Assembly (NCBI RefSeq): GCF_040675875.1
Contig: NZ_JBEGII010000001.1
Coordinates: 2,852,001 to 2,916,000 of the forward strand
DNA length: 64,000 nt
Source of the DNA: Microbacterium sp. LWO12-1.2
Lineage (GTDB): Bacteria; Actinomycetota; Actinomycetes; Actinomycetales; Microbacteriaceae
Reading direction: 5' to 3'
Under the pieces are notes generated by a model. That model saw nothing but the letters and a program-made list of their open reading frames with translations, was not told the DNA's origin and searched no databases. A program made the position numbers and the translations under genes. Below, in pieces: positions 25,408-34,164 of the stretch (its first letter is position 1; each line of letters opens with the position of its first letter).

Positions 25408-27477
25408 ATGTTGAGAAGATCTGCCGCCGCCCTGACCGCCGCCCTCCTGCTCGTGGGCATCCCCACCGCCGGCATCGCCGCCACGGATGAGGAGTTGCTC
25501 TACAAGTACGTGAAGGACGCGACCGGCGCCTACGGCTACAGCGACACCCCCGTCTCCACCTACCCGGGCTCGGGCCAGCAGGTATCGGTCCCCTCGACGC
25601 TCGCACCGGAGAACCGACGATTCTCGAGCGCATGGGTCGCCACGATCGCGAACCTCAACTTCGGAAAGCCCACGGGGGCGGCCGACTTCGATGCGAAGTA
25701 CGACACCGTGCTCGACGATTTCGAGTCCTGGAACATGAACGCCGTGATCTTCCAGGTGCGCCCGCTGCTCGATGCCTACTACCCCTCTGAACTCAACCCG
25801 TGGTCGGAGTTCCTCACCGGCGCGCAGGGCGTCGACCCCGGATACGACCCGCTCGCCCGCGCGGTCGAAGCCACCCACGCCCGCGGCATGGAGTTCCACG
25901 CATGGCTCAACCCCTACCGGGTCACGAACACGAAGATGACAGCCGCATCGACTCTCACCGCGCTCGGCATGACGGCGGTCGAGGTGAAAGCGCTCAGCAT
26001 CCCCGACTACGTGGCGGCCCTGAACGATGCCGGCATCCTGGCCGACGACAACTACGCCGTGCTGCACCCCGAGGCGGTGCTCTCCTTCGACGAGAAGCTC
26101 TTCCTCGACCCCGGGCTGCCCACCGTGCGCACCTACGTCGCCGACACCGTGGCCGAGATCGTCGAGAACTACGACGTCGATGCCATCCACTTCGACGACT
26201 ACTTCTACCCGTACCGGATCACCGTCGACGGCGTGAACGTGCTCTTCGGCGCCGCCGGTGAGGACCGTGCCACTTTCGAGGAGTTCGGCCTGACCGCCGG
26301 ATACGCCGACACGGCCGCCGGCATCGAGGAGTGGCGCCGCGACAACATCACCGCCCTCGTGACCGACGTGGGCGACACGATCGATGCACACAACGACGCG
26401 ACCGGCGCAGCCGTGCAGCTCGGCGTGAGTCCGTTCGGAATCTGGGAGCACCAGGCCCTGAACCCCGCAGGATCGCACACCCCGACCGGCTCTTCTCAGA
26501 CCTACAGCAGCACGGTGTTCGCCGACACCCGCGGCTGGGTGCAGGACGAGCTGGTCGACTACCTCACCCCGCAGATCTACTGGAGCTTCGATCAGGCAGC
26601 CGCACCCTACGGCGAACTGGCGCAGTGGTGGAGCGATACGGCTGCCGAGAGCCGCACCCAGGTGTACGTGGGTCACGCGCTCTACAAGCACGTCAACAAC
26701 GGCGGCTGGGAGCAGGCATGGATGAACCCGGAGGAGGTGCCGAACCAGATCCGCTTCAACCAGAAGCTCGACGGGATCGACGGCAGCGTGCTCTTCAGCT
26801 ACAACGACATGAAGCCCAGTGACGTCGCCGCGCTCCCCGCCGATCAGCGGCCTCGCCACGAGGCGAAGAACACCGCGATCGAGTTGCTGAAAGCGGAGGC
26901 GTTCGCCGCACCCACCATCGTTCCGGCCAAGCCGTGGTTGTCCGACGGAGCAGTGGCCTCGCCCCTCGACGCCACCGTGGAGGACGGAACGCTTACGTGG
27001 AAGGCCGGCGATGCCGGCGAGGCGCGGCAGTACGCGATCTATCGGGGCACCGGCACCCCGGCAGAGGTCGTGGCCACCGGGGGCTCGCTCGTCGACACGG
27101 TCTGGGCGGGAGGAGAGGGGCAGTTCGACTACCCCCTTCCCGCCACCGCGCTCGCTGCCGAGGGCGAGACCTGGGTGGTCACCGCGCTGGATGCCGCTGC
27201 GGTCGAGAGTTCACCGGTCGCCGCCGCAGTCCCCACCGACCCGACCGACCCCACTGACCCCACGGACCCGACGAACCCGACCGACCCGACGGATCCGACC
27301 GGCCCTGCGACGGGTTCGGGCAGCGCGGGCGGCGGCACGGGCGCGAAGGGCGATCTTGCGAGCACGGGTGGATCCGTACCGTCCGCTGCGCTGTTCGCTG
27401 GCGTGGGCCTGCTCGCCGCCGGAGGCGTGGCGGCAGGTGTCGCCGCCGCACGCCGACGCCGCCAGCGCACGGAGTGA
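25408..27477 (+). CDS. secreted, wall-anchored GHL10 (DUF187) glycosyl-hydrolase-like protein
   Basis: A 689-residue exported protein. Residues 1-26 form a signal peptide (LRRSAAALTAALLLVGIPTAGIAA). The YngK-like GHL10 barrel spans ~60-400, with AVIFQVRPLLDAYYPSELNPWSEF, GMEFHAWLNPYR and DAIHFDDYFYPYR. An FN3-like domain (~510-600) follows, then a Asp-Pro-Thr repeat linker (~610-632). The C-terminus has LASTG (650-654), a hydrophobic helix and RRRRQ, a sortase E-type wall anchor. A GAGG site 5-6 nt before the ATG fixes the start. The polysaccharide target is unknown. Confidence 0.88.
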   Translation: MLRRSAAALTAALLLVGIPTAGIAATDEELLYKYVKDATGAYGYSDTPVSTYPGSGQQVSVPSTLAPENRRFSSAWVATIANLNFGKPTGAADFDAKYDTVLDDFESWNMNAVIFQVRPLLDAYYPSELNPWSEFLTGAQGVDPGYDPLARAVEATHARGMEFHAWLNPYRVTNTKMTAASTLTALGMTAVEVKALSIPDYVAALNDAGILADDNYAVLHPEAVLSFDEKLFLDPGLPTVRTYVADTVAEIVENYDVDAIHFDDYFYPYRITVDGVNVLFGAAGEDRATFEEFGLTAGYADTAAGIEEWRRDNITALVTDVGDTIDAHNDATGAAVQLGVSPFGIWEHQALNPAGSHTPTGSSQTYSSTVFADTRGWVQDELVDYLTPQIYWSFDQAAAPYGELAQWWSDTAAESRTQVYVGHALYKHVNNGGWEQAWMNPEEVPNQIRFNQKLDGIDGSVLFSYNDMKPSDVAALPADQRPRHEAKNTAIELLKAEAFAAPTIVPAKPWLSDGAVASPLDATVEDGTLTWKAGDAGEARQYAIYRGTGTPAEVVATGGSLVDTVWAGGEGQFDYPLPATALAAEGETWVVTALDAAAVESSPVAAAVPTDPTDPTDPTDPTNPTDPTDPTGPATGSGSAGGGTGAKGDLASTGGSVPSAALFAGVGLLAAGGVAAGVAAARRRRQRTE

Positions 27478-27572
27478 TCCCCTCGGGGGCTGCGCGTGCG
27501 GAGACGCGCATGCACAGCCCCCGAGCGGTACCTGCGGCTCGAGATCCGCAGGTGCTCGACACCTCCGCGCAA

Positions 27573-27587
27573 TAGGCTGTGCACATG
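27573..27587 (+). promoter_or_regulatory. -10 and start of HAD-IIA gene
   Basis: TAGGCT, spacer gtgcac (6 nt), then ATG. Confidence 0.65.
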
Positions 27588-28394
27588 GCACACCGCGACG
27601 ACATCGAATGCTGGCTCACCGACATGGACGGCGTGCTCGTCCATGAGAACGACGCCATCCCCGGCGCGTCCGAGATGCTCGCCGGGTGGGAGCGCAACGA
27701 CATCCCCTATCTGGTGCTGACCAACAACTCGATCTTCACTGCGCGCGACCTCTCGGCCCGCCTGCGCTCGAGCGGACTCGTCGTGCCCGAGGAGCGCATC
27801 TGGACCTCCGCGCTCGCCACCGCCGACTTCCTCGCCCAGCAGCTGCCGGGCGGCTCCGCATTCGTGATCGGCGAGGCCGGCATCCTCACCGCACTGCACG
27901 AGGCCGGGTTCATCATGACCGAGACCAAGCCGGACTTCGTGGTCGTGGGCGAGACCCGCAACTACTCGTTCGAGGCGATCACCAAGGCCATCCGCCACAT
28001 CAACGCGGGCTCGCGCTTCATCGTCACGAACCCCGACGCCACCGGCCCCAGCGCCGAGGGACCGATGCCGGCGACCGGCGCGATCGCCGCGCTCATCACC
28101 AAGGCCACCGGCAAGGAACCGTACGTGGTCGGCAAGCCGAACCCGATGATGTTCCGTTCGGCGCTGAACAAGATCGGCGCGCACTCGAAGAAGACCGGCA
28201 TGATCGGCGACCGCATGGACACCGACATCGTCGCCGGCATCGAGGCAGGGCTGCACACGATCCTGGTGCTCACCGGCATCAGCGATCAGGCCGAGATCGA
28301 GAAGTACCCGTTCCGCCCCGATGAGATCGTCGACTCGGTCGCGGATCTGCTGCCCACCGTCACCGGCACGATCCCGACGCTCGACGAGGACTGA
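27585..28394 (+). CDS. HAD-IIA (NagD-like) sugar/nucleotide phosphatase
   Basis: A 269-residue HAD hydrolase. Motif I is LTDMDGVLVHEND and motif II is YLVLTNNS. The C2-type cap is in the middle, and motif III/IV reads KPNPMMFRSALNK and MIGDRMDTDIVAGIEAG. Such enzymes dephosphorylate ribonucleotide or sugar phosphates. The start is the ATG 6 nt after TAGGCT rather than a GTG two codons earlier. The OmdA-like gene follows after 1 nt. Confidence 0.9.
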   Translation: MAHRDDIECWLTDMDGVLVHENDAIPGASEMLAGWERNDIPYLVLTNNSIFTARDLSARLRSSGLVVPEERIWTSALATADFLAQQLPGGSAFVIGEAGILTALHEAGFIMTETKPDFVVVGETRNYSFEAITKAIRHINAGSRFIVTNPDATGPSAEGPMPATGAIAALITKATGKEPYVVGKPNPMMFRSALNKIGAHSKKTGMIGDRMDTDIVAGIEAGLHTILVLTGISDQAEIEKYPFRPDEIVDSVADLLPTVTGTIPTLDED

Positions 28395-28395
28395 C

Positions 28396-28962
28396 ATGGG
28401 CGCACTCGACGAGGGCGAGCGGCTGACGGCAGCGGATGCCGCGGCCTGGCGCGCCTGGCTCGAGGAGCACCACGAGCGCACCGCGGGCGTCTGGCTGCTG
28501 GATGTGCGCAGACGAAACGTCGAAGGTCTCGACTACGAGGATGCCGTGCGGCAGGCGCTCTGCTTCGGGTGGATCGACGGGCCGGTACGCACGTTCGAGG
28601 GCGTCAGCGCGCAGTGGTTCTCGCCGCGCCGTGCGAACAGCGGCTGGGCGGCGACGAACAAGGCGCGGATCGTGGATCTCGAGGCCGCAGGGCTGCTCGC
28701 ACCCGCCGGCATCCGGGCGCTCGACGTCGCCAAAGCCAACGGCGCATGGGAGATGCTCGACGGACCAGAGGCGGGGATCGAGCCGCTCGAGTTCGCCGCA
28801 GCGCTCGACGCCTCCCCTGAGGCGCGGGCGAACTGGGACGCGTTCCCGAGGTCGGTCAAGAAGTTCGGCCTCACTCAGATCGCGATGGCGAAGCGTCCCG
28901 AGACGCGCAGCGCCCGCATCGCCAAGATCGTCTCGGATGCCGCAGAGGGGAAGCGCCCATGA
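28396..28962 (+). CDS. YdeI/OmpD-associated (OmdA) family protein
   Basis: A 188-residue protein of the YdeI-like group. It carries WRAWLEEHHERTAGVWLL, the conserved YEDAVRQALCFGWIDG, and RRANSGWAATNKARI. The C-terminal WDAFPRSVKKFGLTQIAMAKRPETR ends the family pattern. Homologues are variously linked to stress or bacteriocin tolerance; function here is unknown. The start at 28396 follows the HAD gene by one base, and the stop overlaps the next small gene as ATGA. Confidence 0.85.
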   Translation: MGALDEGERLTAADAAAWRAWLEEHHERTAGVWLLDVRRRNVEGLDYEDAVRQALCFGWIDGPVRTFEGVSAQWFSPRRANSGWAATNKARIVDLEAAGLLAPAGIRALDVAKANGAWEMLDGPEAGIEPLEFAAALDASPEARANWDAFPRSVKKFGLTQIAMAKRPETRSARIAKIVSDAAEGKRP

Positions 28963-29129
28963 ATCAGTCCGACGTGCTGTTCCTGGTGGTGTTCCTGATC
29001 CTGCTGAGTTCGCTCACGGTGTTCATCGTGCAGTTCGTGCGTTCACGCCGCCGGGGCTCGGACGAGGGCGACGGTCGCGCCGGGTGGTGGGAAGGCCCCT
29101 GGGACGACGACGAGCGTCGCCCGCGCTGA
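28959..29129 (+). CDS. 56-residue single-pass membrane protein
   Basis: A 56-residue frame beginning MNQSDVLFLVVFLILLSSLT, with one hydrophobic segment (~6-26) followed by a basic stop-transfer RSRRR and an acidic, Trp-rich tail (GWWEGPWDDDERRPR). Its ATG overlaps the stop of the OmdA-like gene as ATGA, which indicates translational coupling in a three-gene unit starting at the HAD gene. I do not recognise a family. Confidence 0.7.
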   Translation: MNQSDVLFLVVFLILLSSLTVFIVQFVRSRRRGSDEGDGRAGWWEGPWDDDERRPR

Positions 29130-29165
29130 CATCCCGGCTGCAGATACTGCTGCAGATACGGCCGA

Positions 29166-30317
29166 TCAGGACCGCAGCGTCAGGCTCGTGACGGCGGCGA
29201 CCGGTTCCGGCAGGCGCAGGGGTCCCGCTCCCGGGGTGATGGTGCCGAGGATCCGCGGGGCGCTCGCGCCGGTTCCCCCTGGGATCACCGCGGCGACACC
29301 GTGCATCGTGCACCACCCGATCAGCGCGAACAGCACGGCTTCCTTGTTGTCGGCCGAGGCACCGAGCTCGTCGGCGAGCACCACATCGACCTCGGGCAAC
29401 GCGGCGCGCAGCCCCTGCATTATCAGCGGGTTGCGACATCCGCCTCCCGAGACCGCGAGGTAGCCGATGCCCGCTGCACGCACATCCTGCGCGACCGTCC
29501 GCACCGTGAGCTCGGTGAGCGTGCGCACCAGGTCCGGTGCCGAGATCTCCCGTCCGGACAGGTGTGCGCGCACGTAGTCGAGGTGGAAGTGCTCCTTGCC
29601 GGTGCTCTTCGGGGCGGGGAGCGCGTAGTACGGGTCGGCGAGGAGGGCGGCGAGCAATGCCTCATCGACGGCGCCGATGCGGGCGATCACGGCATCCTCG
29701 TCGTAACCGAGATCGTTCAGCCCCTGGTCGACCACCACGGCATCGACCAGCGCGTTCGCGGGACCGATGTCATAGGCCGAGATGCCGTCGCCCACGATCG
29801 TGATGTTCGCGATGCCGCCCAGGTTCAGCGCGGCCGAGGTGCCCGCACGGCCGCGCAGCAGCAGCTCGTCGAGGAACGACACCAGCGGGGCACCGTGGCC
29901 TCCAGCGGTGATGTCGCGGATGCGCACGTCGGAGACGACCGGAGCGCCGACACGCTCGGCGATCCATGCCGGCTGCCCGATCTGCAGGGTGCCGAGCGCG
30001 TGTCCGGCGTCGACCCAGTGGTACACGGTCTGGCCATGCGTGCAGACCGCATCGACTCCCCCGACGGATGCCGCGGCCGTGGCGGCGACCTCGGCGAACG
30101 CCTGGCCGATCAGGGTGTCGAGCTCGCACACCTCGGCGAGCGTCGTCTGCGCCGGCGGGAGCGCGGCGACGAGACGTGCGCGGAGTTCCGGGGCGTAGGG
30201 GATGCTGTCTTCGAGCAGCACGGCACCGTGGAGCGCCCCGTCAGTCTCATCGAAGTCGACCACTGTGACGTCGATGCCGTCGTGTGAGGTGCCCGAGAGC
30301 AGGCCGAGTACGCGCAT
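29166..30317 (-). CDS. anmK: anhydro-N-acetylmuramic acid kinase
   Basis: This enzyme opens and phosphorylates 1,6-anhydro-MurNAc to MurNAc-6-phosphate during peptidoglycan recycling. The 383-residue protein starts [20 protein letters not shown], the AnmK signature (usually GTSMDGID). It continues with [31 protein letters not shown], and the C-terminal [25 protein letters not shown] site precedes the ATG at 30317 by 8 nt; the longer upstream frame is not credible. No murQ or nagZ lies nearby. Confidence 0.9.
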   Translation of the reverse strand: MRVLGLLSGTSHDGIDVTVVDFDETDGALHGAVLLEDSIPYAPELRARLVAALPPAQTTLAEVCELDTLIGQAFAEVAATAAASVGGVDAVCTHGQTVYHWVDAGHALGTLQIGQPAWIAERVGAPVVSDVRIRDITAGGHGAPLVSFLDELLLRGRAGTSAALNLGGIANITIVGDGISAYDIGPANALVDAVVVDQGLNDLGYDEDAVIARIGAVDEALLAALLADPYYALPAPKSTGKEHFHLDYVRAHLSGREISAPDLVRTLTELTVRTVAQDVRAAGIGYLAVSGGGCRNPLIMQGLRAALPEVDVVLADELGASADNKEAVLFALIGWCTMHGVAAVIPGGTGASAPRILGTITPGAGPLRLPEPVAAVTSLTLRS

Positions 30318-30517
30318 GCGCAATCCTTCCGTCGTCTCCCCCGAGCCTACGGCGTATTTGTTAGGAACGTGTACGGAATGGTTCTCTTCTCTGCACCGCC
30401 CGCCGGATCGCATGAGTCTCCACAGCCTCCGGCACGAGCGTTCTGTGCGCCCCGCCCCGGCCCCCACTTCGGGTAGTTTCGCTGGTGTCCACCCCACTCC
30501 GAGAACAGAATGGAGGC

Positions 30518-30847
30518 ATGTTCGTGTCCGCAGAGATCGTCGCGATCGTCATCAGCGCGCTCGGCATCGTGCTGACACTGGGGACGACGATGCTCGCGGG
30601 CTTCGCGTGGTGCGTACGGCGCATCGATGCCGTCGACGAGAAGCTCTCCGTCCGCATCGAAGGGCTCGACCACCGACTGACCGCCCGCATCGACAAACTC
30701 GACCACCGACTGACCGCCCGCATCGACGAACTCGACCACCGACTGACCGCACGCATCGATACCGTCATCGATGACACGACCGCCCTCAAGATCGCCGTCG
30801 CGCGGTGGGAGGGTCCGGTACGACATCTCGTCCTGCCCGGCCACTGA
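30518..30847 (+). CDS. membrane-anchored protein with an 11-residue coiled-coil repeat
   Basis: A 109-residue protein with one N-terminal membrane helix ([25 protein letters not shown]) followed by charged helix. Its core is three near-identical 33-nt repeats encoding [10 protein letters not shown](K/E/T), preceded by a degenerate copy with RIEG. Hendecads of this kind build right-handed coiled coils, and the type is common in small proteins of this group. CAGAAT precedes the ATG with a ggaggc spacer of 6 nt. The function is not known to me. Confidence 0.75.
   Translation: MFVSAEIVAIVISALGIVLTLGTTMLAGFAWCVRRIDAVDEKLSVRIEGLDHRLTARIDKLDHRLTARIDELDHRLTARIDTVIDDTTALKIAVARWEGPVRHLVLPGH
30664..30762 (+). 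repeat. three tandem 33-bp units within the coiled-coil gene
   Basis: Three copies, each 33 bp and beginning CTCGACCACCGACTGACCGC, differ at only a few bases near their ends. The unit is in frame (11 codons). DNA-level identity is higher than needed for the coiled coil, so recent tandem duplication is likely. Confidence 0.85.
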
Positions 30848-30875
30848 TAGCGGACGGCGGACTCAGCGCCCGGAG

Positions 30876-31778
30876 TCAGCGGATGATGAGCGCCGCGGCG
30901 CCGATCAGCGGTCCCTCGTCGCCCAGTCCCGACCGCACGACGCGGGCTCGCCGCGAGTACTCGTGCGCCGCGCTCGCCGTGAGCGCATGCTGCACCAGAT
31001 CGATGTAATCCGCGGAGACCCGCGAGAAGCCCCCGCCGATCGCGACCATGTCGAGGTCGACGAGGGTCGCGGCATCCGCCAGCGCCTCGCCGACAGCCTT
31101 GGCCGAGCGCTCGATGGCCGCACGGGCGATCTCGTCGCCCGCCGCGGCATCCTTCGCCAGGTCCTCACCGGTCGCACCGGTCCAGCCCTGCTGCTGCGCC
31201 CAGGTGGCACTCGCGGGGCCCGAGGCGATCTCCTCGAGTGTCAGGCCTCCCTCACGGCGCACCTGCCCGAGGTGTCCGGCGTTGCCGGTGGCACCCGGGA
31301 TGTAGGCGCCGTTCGCCACGAAGCCCCCACCGACTCCCGTGGACACCACGATCGACAGCGACGCGCCCGCGTCCTGCGTCGCGCCGAGCCAGGACTCGGC
31401 GAGCGCGAGCGCACCGCCGTCGTGTCCGAGGATCGTCGGCACCTCGCGACCCAGGATGTCGGATGCCGCCGCGCGTACCGCGTCCGCGAGGCCGAAGCCG
31501 CGGGCGAGGGGCATGTTGACGGGCATGATGGCGCCGGCCGCGCGGTCGATCGGGCCGGCGCTGCCGACGCCCGCACCGACGATGTCAGCGTCAGCGGGGG
31601 CAGCGGCGAGCGCATGGGCGACGATCGCCTGGACCGCCGCAGTGAGCGAATCGACCGTGGCCTCACGTCCGGTGCCCTGCCTGCTACGGCTGCCCTCCAC
31701 GAGCACGCCGTCCTCGCTCACGAGGGCGGCCTCCATCTTCGTGCCGCCCACATCGACGGCGAGTGCGTAGCGCGTCAC
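30876..31778 (-). CDS. ROK-family sugar kinase
   Basis: A 300-residue ROK protein: phosphate-binding ALAVDVGGTKMEAALV at 6-20, GVGSAGPIDRAAGAIMPVNMPL in the middle, and VSTGVGGGFVANGAYIPGATGNAGHLG at 145-171. The catalytic aspartate lies in TILGHDGGALALAE. The zinc signature C-x-C-G-x-x-G-C after the AGHLG box is absent; there are no cysteines there. Glucose or another hexose is the likely substrate. GTG overlaps the pyrE stop (GTGA), which sets the start and implies coupling. Confidence 0.85.
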   Translation of the reverse strand: MTRYALAVDVGGTKMEAALVSEDGVLVEGSRSRQGTGREATVDSLTAAVQAIVAHALAAAPADADIVGAGVGSAGPIDRAAGAIMPVNMPLARGFGLADAVRAAASDILGREVPTILGHDGGALALAESWLGATQDAGASLSIVVSTGVGGGFVANGAYIPGATGNAGHLGQVRREGGLTLEEIASGPASATWAQQQGWTGATGEDLAKDAAAGDEIARAAIERSAKAVGEALADAATLVDLDMVAIGGGFSRVSADYIDLVQHALTASAAHEYSRRARVVRSGLGDEGPLIGAAALIIR

Positions 31779-32335
31779 TGCGGGTCGAGTCCGAGGTCGT
31801 CGAGGTCGAAGGCGGCACGCCATTCGAGACCCTCGGCTTCGATCGCGGCCTGCGCTCCGGTCTTGCGATCGACGATCACGGCGACGGCGACGATCTCGGC
31901 ACCCTCACGGCGCAGCGCTTCGACGGCCTTGAGTGCGGACTGTCCGGTCGTGGAGGTGTCCTCCAGCACCACGACGCGCTTGCCCTTGACGTCCGCGCCC
32001 TCGATCTGGCGGCCGCGGCCGTGATCCTTCGGTTCCTTGCGCACGACGAACGCGTCGAGCGGGCGCTCGGTGGCGACCGAGGCGTGCAGCACGGAGTTCG
32101 CGATCGGGTCGGCGCCGAGCGTGAGGCCGCCGACCGCCACGACGTCCAGATCTCCGATCAGGTCGAGCATGATGCGGCCGATCGCGGGCGCGGCCCTGTG
32201 GTCGAGCGTGAGCTTGCGCATGTCGACGTAATACGTCGCCTTCTTGCCACTGGAGAGGGTGAAGTCGCCGTGGAACACCGCCTCATCCTTGATGAGGTCG
32301 AGAAGTGTCTGGCGGTCTGCGTCGAGTGCGGTCAC
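31775..32335 (-). CDS. pyrE: orotate phosphoribosyltransferase
   Basis: The 186-residue enzyme makes OMP from orotate and PRPP in de novo pyrimidine synthesis. The substrate loop GDFTLSSGKKATYYVDMRKL and the PRPP loop VVVLEDTSTTGQSAL are both visible. The GTG start lies 7 nt after TACACT, giving a leaderless transcript. A sugar-kinase gene follows in the overlap. Divergent from xth across a region with two phased direct repeats. Confidence 0.95.
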   Translation of the reverse strand: MTALDADRQTLLDLIKDEAVFHGDFTLSSGKKATYYVDMRKLTLDHRAAPAIGRIMLDLIGDLDVVAVGGLTLGADPIANSVLHASVATERPLDAFVVRKEPKDHGRGRQIEGADVKGKRVVVLEDTSTTGQSALKAVEALRREGAEIVAVAVIVDRKTGAQAAIEAEGLEWRAAFDLDDLGLDPQ

Positions 32336-32348
32336 GGCATCCAGTGTA
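32333..32348 (-). promoter_or_regulatory. -10 and start of pyrE
   Basis: TACACT, spacer ggatgcc (7 nt), then GTG. Confidence 0.6.
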
Positions 32349-32384
32349 GAAGGCGCAGGCTTCGTGTTCCGCGGGAAGTCTGCG

Positions 32385-32422
32385 TGTCCGACGCCGCAAC
32401 TCCGCTGTCCGACGCCGCAACT
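32385..32422. promoter_or_regulatory. two phased direct repeats between pyrE and xth
   Basis: TGTCCGACGCCGCAACT occurs at 32385-32401 and 32406-32422, exactly 21 bp apart, two helical turns. The second copy ends inside the xth TAGGCT. Candidate operator; the bound regulator is unknown. Confidence 0.55.
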
Positions 32423-32436
32423 AGGCTGGAGGCATG
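32422..32436 (+). promoter_or_regulatory. -10 and start of xth
   Basis: TAGGCT, spacer ggaggc (6 nt), then ATG. Confidence 0.65.
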
Positions 32437-33282
32437 CGCTTGGCCACCTGGAACGTCAACTCCATCCGCACCCGTGTCACCCGCACCGTCGAGTTCGCCG
32501 TGCGCGAAGACATCGACGTGCTGGCGATGCAGGAGATCAAGTGCAAACCGGAGCAGTTCCCGTACGCGCCGTTCGAAGAGGCCGGCTACCACGTCGAGGT
32601 GCACGGCCTGAACCAGTGGAACGGCGTCGCGATCGCGAGCCGTCTGCCGATCACCGATGTGCGCACCGCGTTCGACGGGATGCCCGGCTTCGCGAAGGGC
32701 CATGAGGGTCCGGATGCTCCGCTCGAGGCCCGCGCGCTCGGTGTGATGGTCGAGGGCGTGCGCGTGTGGAGCCTGTACGTGCCGAACGGCCGTTCGCTCG
32801 ACGACCCGCACTACGCGTACAAGCTGCACTGGCTCGAGGCGCTGCGCACCTCCACGGCCGCAGAGCTCTCGGCGAACCCCGACCTGCCGCTGGCCCTGGT
32901 CGGCGACTTCAACATCATCCCGTTCGACACCGACAACGGCGACCCCGACATCGTCGAGGGCGTGTCCACCCACGTGTCCCCGGCCGAGCGCCAGGCGTTC
33001 TTCGCCTTCCAGGACGCGGGGGTCACCGATGTCGTGCGCCCGCTGCTCCCCGAGGGCTACACGTACTGGGACTACCAGCGGCTCAAGTTCCCCCGCAACG
33101 AGGGCATCCGCATCGACTTCGTGCTGGGTTCGCGCACGCTGTCCGACGCCGTATCCGGCGCATCCATCCACCGCGAGGAGCGCAAGGGCGAGCAGCCGAG
33201 CGATCACGTGCCGGTGGTCGTCGAGTTCGACCTGGCCGGCGCCGATGCAGACGACGATGATCTGCCCATGATCTTCTCGTGA
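32434..33282 (+). CDS. xth: exodeoxyribonuclease III (AP endonuclease)
   Basis: A 282-residue EEP-fold enzyme for repair of abasic sites and 3'-blocked ends. All core motifs are visible: RLATWNVNSIRTR, MQEIKCKPEQFP, YVPNGR, LVGDFNIIPFDTDN, RIDFVLGSRTL and SDHVPVVVEF. The ATG lies 6 nt after TAGGCT with ggaggc between. Upstream, two 17-bp repeats spaced exactly 21 bp apart suggest a regulator. Confidence 0.95.
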   Translation: MRLATWNVNSIRTRVTRTVEFAVREDIDVLAMQEIKCKPEQFPYAPFEEAGYHVEVHGLNQWNGVAIASRLPITDVRTAFDGMPGFAKGHEGPDAPLEARALGVMVEGVRVWSLYVPNGRSLDDPHYAYKLHWLEALRTSTAAELSANPDLPLALVGDFNIIPFDTDNGDPDIVEGVSTHVSPAERQAFFAFQDAGVTDVVRPLLPEGYTYWDYQRLKFPRNEGIRIDFVLGSRTLSDAVSGASIHREERKGEQPSDHVPVVVEFDLAGADADDDDLPMIFS

Positions 33283-33308
33283 CGCATCGATGAAGAGCTG
33301 CGCTGTGA

Positions 33309-33330
33309 CCCCTCGACAGGTTCAGGGCCC
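33309..33330. repeat. REP-like 22-bp element, copy 1
   Basis: CCCCTCGACAGGTTCAGGGC matches the natB-associated copy at 19 of 22 positions. It lies between xth and the HAD gene. Confidence 0.6.
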
Positions 33331-33336
33331 CAGGGC

Positions 33337-34146
33337 ATGACGCTGCGGCTGATCGCGACCGATCTCGACGGCACTCTCCTCGACCCGTCGTCCGCCGTCA
33401 CGCCGCGCACCCGCGCCGCACTCGATGCCGCCCGCAGCCGCGGCATCCACGTCGTGCCCGTCACGGCGCGACAGCCGATCGGCCTGCGTGCGATCGCCGC
33501 CGACGCGGCATTCGACGGGTGGGCGCTGTGCAGCAACGGCGCGTATGCGATCCACCTCATCGACGGCCGGATGCTGTTCGCCGAGGAGCTCCCGGCCGAG
33601 ACGATCCGCACGCTCGCCGCCGCGCTGCACGCCAGCATCCCCGGCTTGCTGTTCGCGAGTGTGCGCGAGGGCGGCGAGACGTTCGTCGCCCAGCACGGCT
33701 ACGCCGAGATCGCCGACCTCTCAGACCACAAGCGGGACCCCGCGACGATGGGTGGCGTGCCGCTGGAGCAGGTGCTCTCGGCCCCGAGCCTGAAGTTCGT
33801 GATCCGCCACCCCGAGCTCGCGCCGGCTGCCCTGTTCCAGACGCTGAAGGACCTCGGCCTCACGGGCTTCGAGGCGACGCTCTCCGGCGCCCCGTTCGTC
33901 GAGGTCATGGCCGAAGGCGTCACCAAGGCCACCGGCCTCGCCCGCCTCTGCACCCACCTCGGCATCGATCGCACCGAGGTCGTGGCGTTCGGCGACGCCC
34001 TCAACGACGTCGAGATGCTGCGCTGGGCCGGGCGAGGCGTGGCCATGGCCGACGCGGAGCCCGTCGTGCAGGACGCGGCCGATGAGACGGCGGCGTCGAA
34101 CGGTGACGACGGGGTGGCGCGGGTCATCGAGCGACTGCTCGGCTGA
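33337..34146 (+). CDS. Cof-type HAD phosphatase
   Basis: A 269-residue HAD-IIB hydrolase. Motif I is LIATDLDGTLLDPSSAVTPR and motif IV region is VVAFGDALNDVEMLRWAGRGVAM, with GVTKATGLARLCTHLGI preceding. Cof-type enzymes hydrolyse sugar phosphates, flavin mononucleotide or thiamine intermediates, and the real substrate cannot be told. A short palindrome-like repeat similar to one at natB sits just upstream. Confidence 0.88.
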   Translation: MTLRLIATDLDGTLLDPSSAVTPRTRAALDAARSRGIHVVPVTARQPIGLRAIAADAAFDGWALCSNGAYAIHLIDGRMLFAEELPAETIRTLAAALHASIPGLLFASVREGGETFVAQHGYAEIADLSDHKRDPATMGGVPLEQVLSAPSLKFVIRHPELAPAALFQTLKDLGLTGFEATLSGAPFVEVMAEGVTKATGLARLCTHLGIDRTEVVAFGDALNDVEMLRWAGRGVAMADAEPVVQDAADETAASNGDDGVARVIERLLG

Positions 34147-34164
34147 GCCGTCCGGCGCGGCGAG

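Noticed and set aside
27238..27300. Repeats of GACCCGACC as a possible recombination site
   Set aside because: They encode the Asp-Pro-Thr linker of the wall-anchored protein; no other sign of mobility.
30664..30762. Tandem repeats resembling a CRISPR array
   Set aside because: Units are contiguous, in frame and without spacers; they encode a coiled coil.
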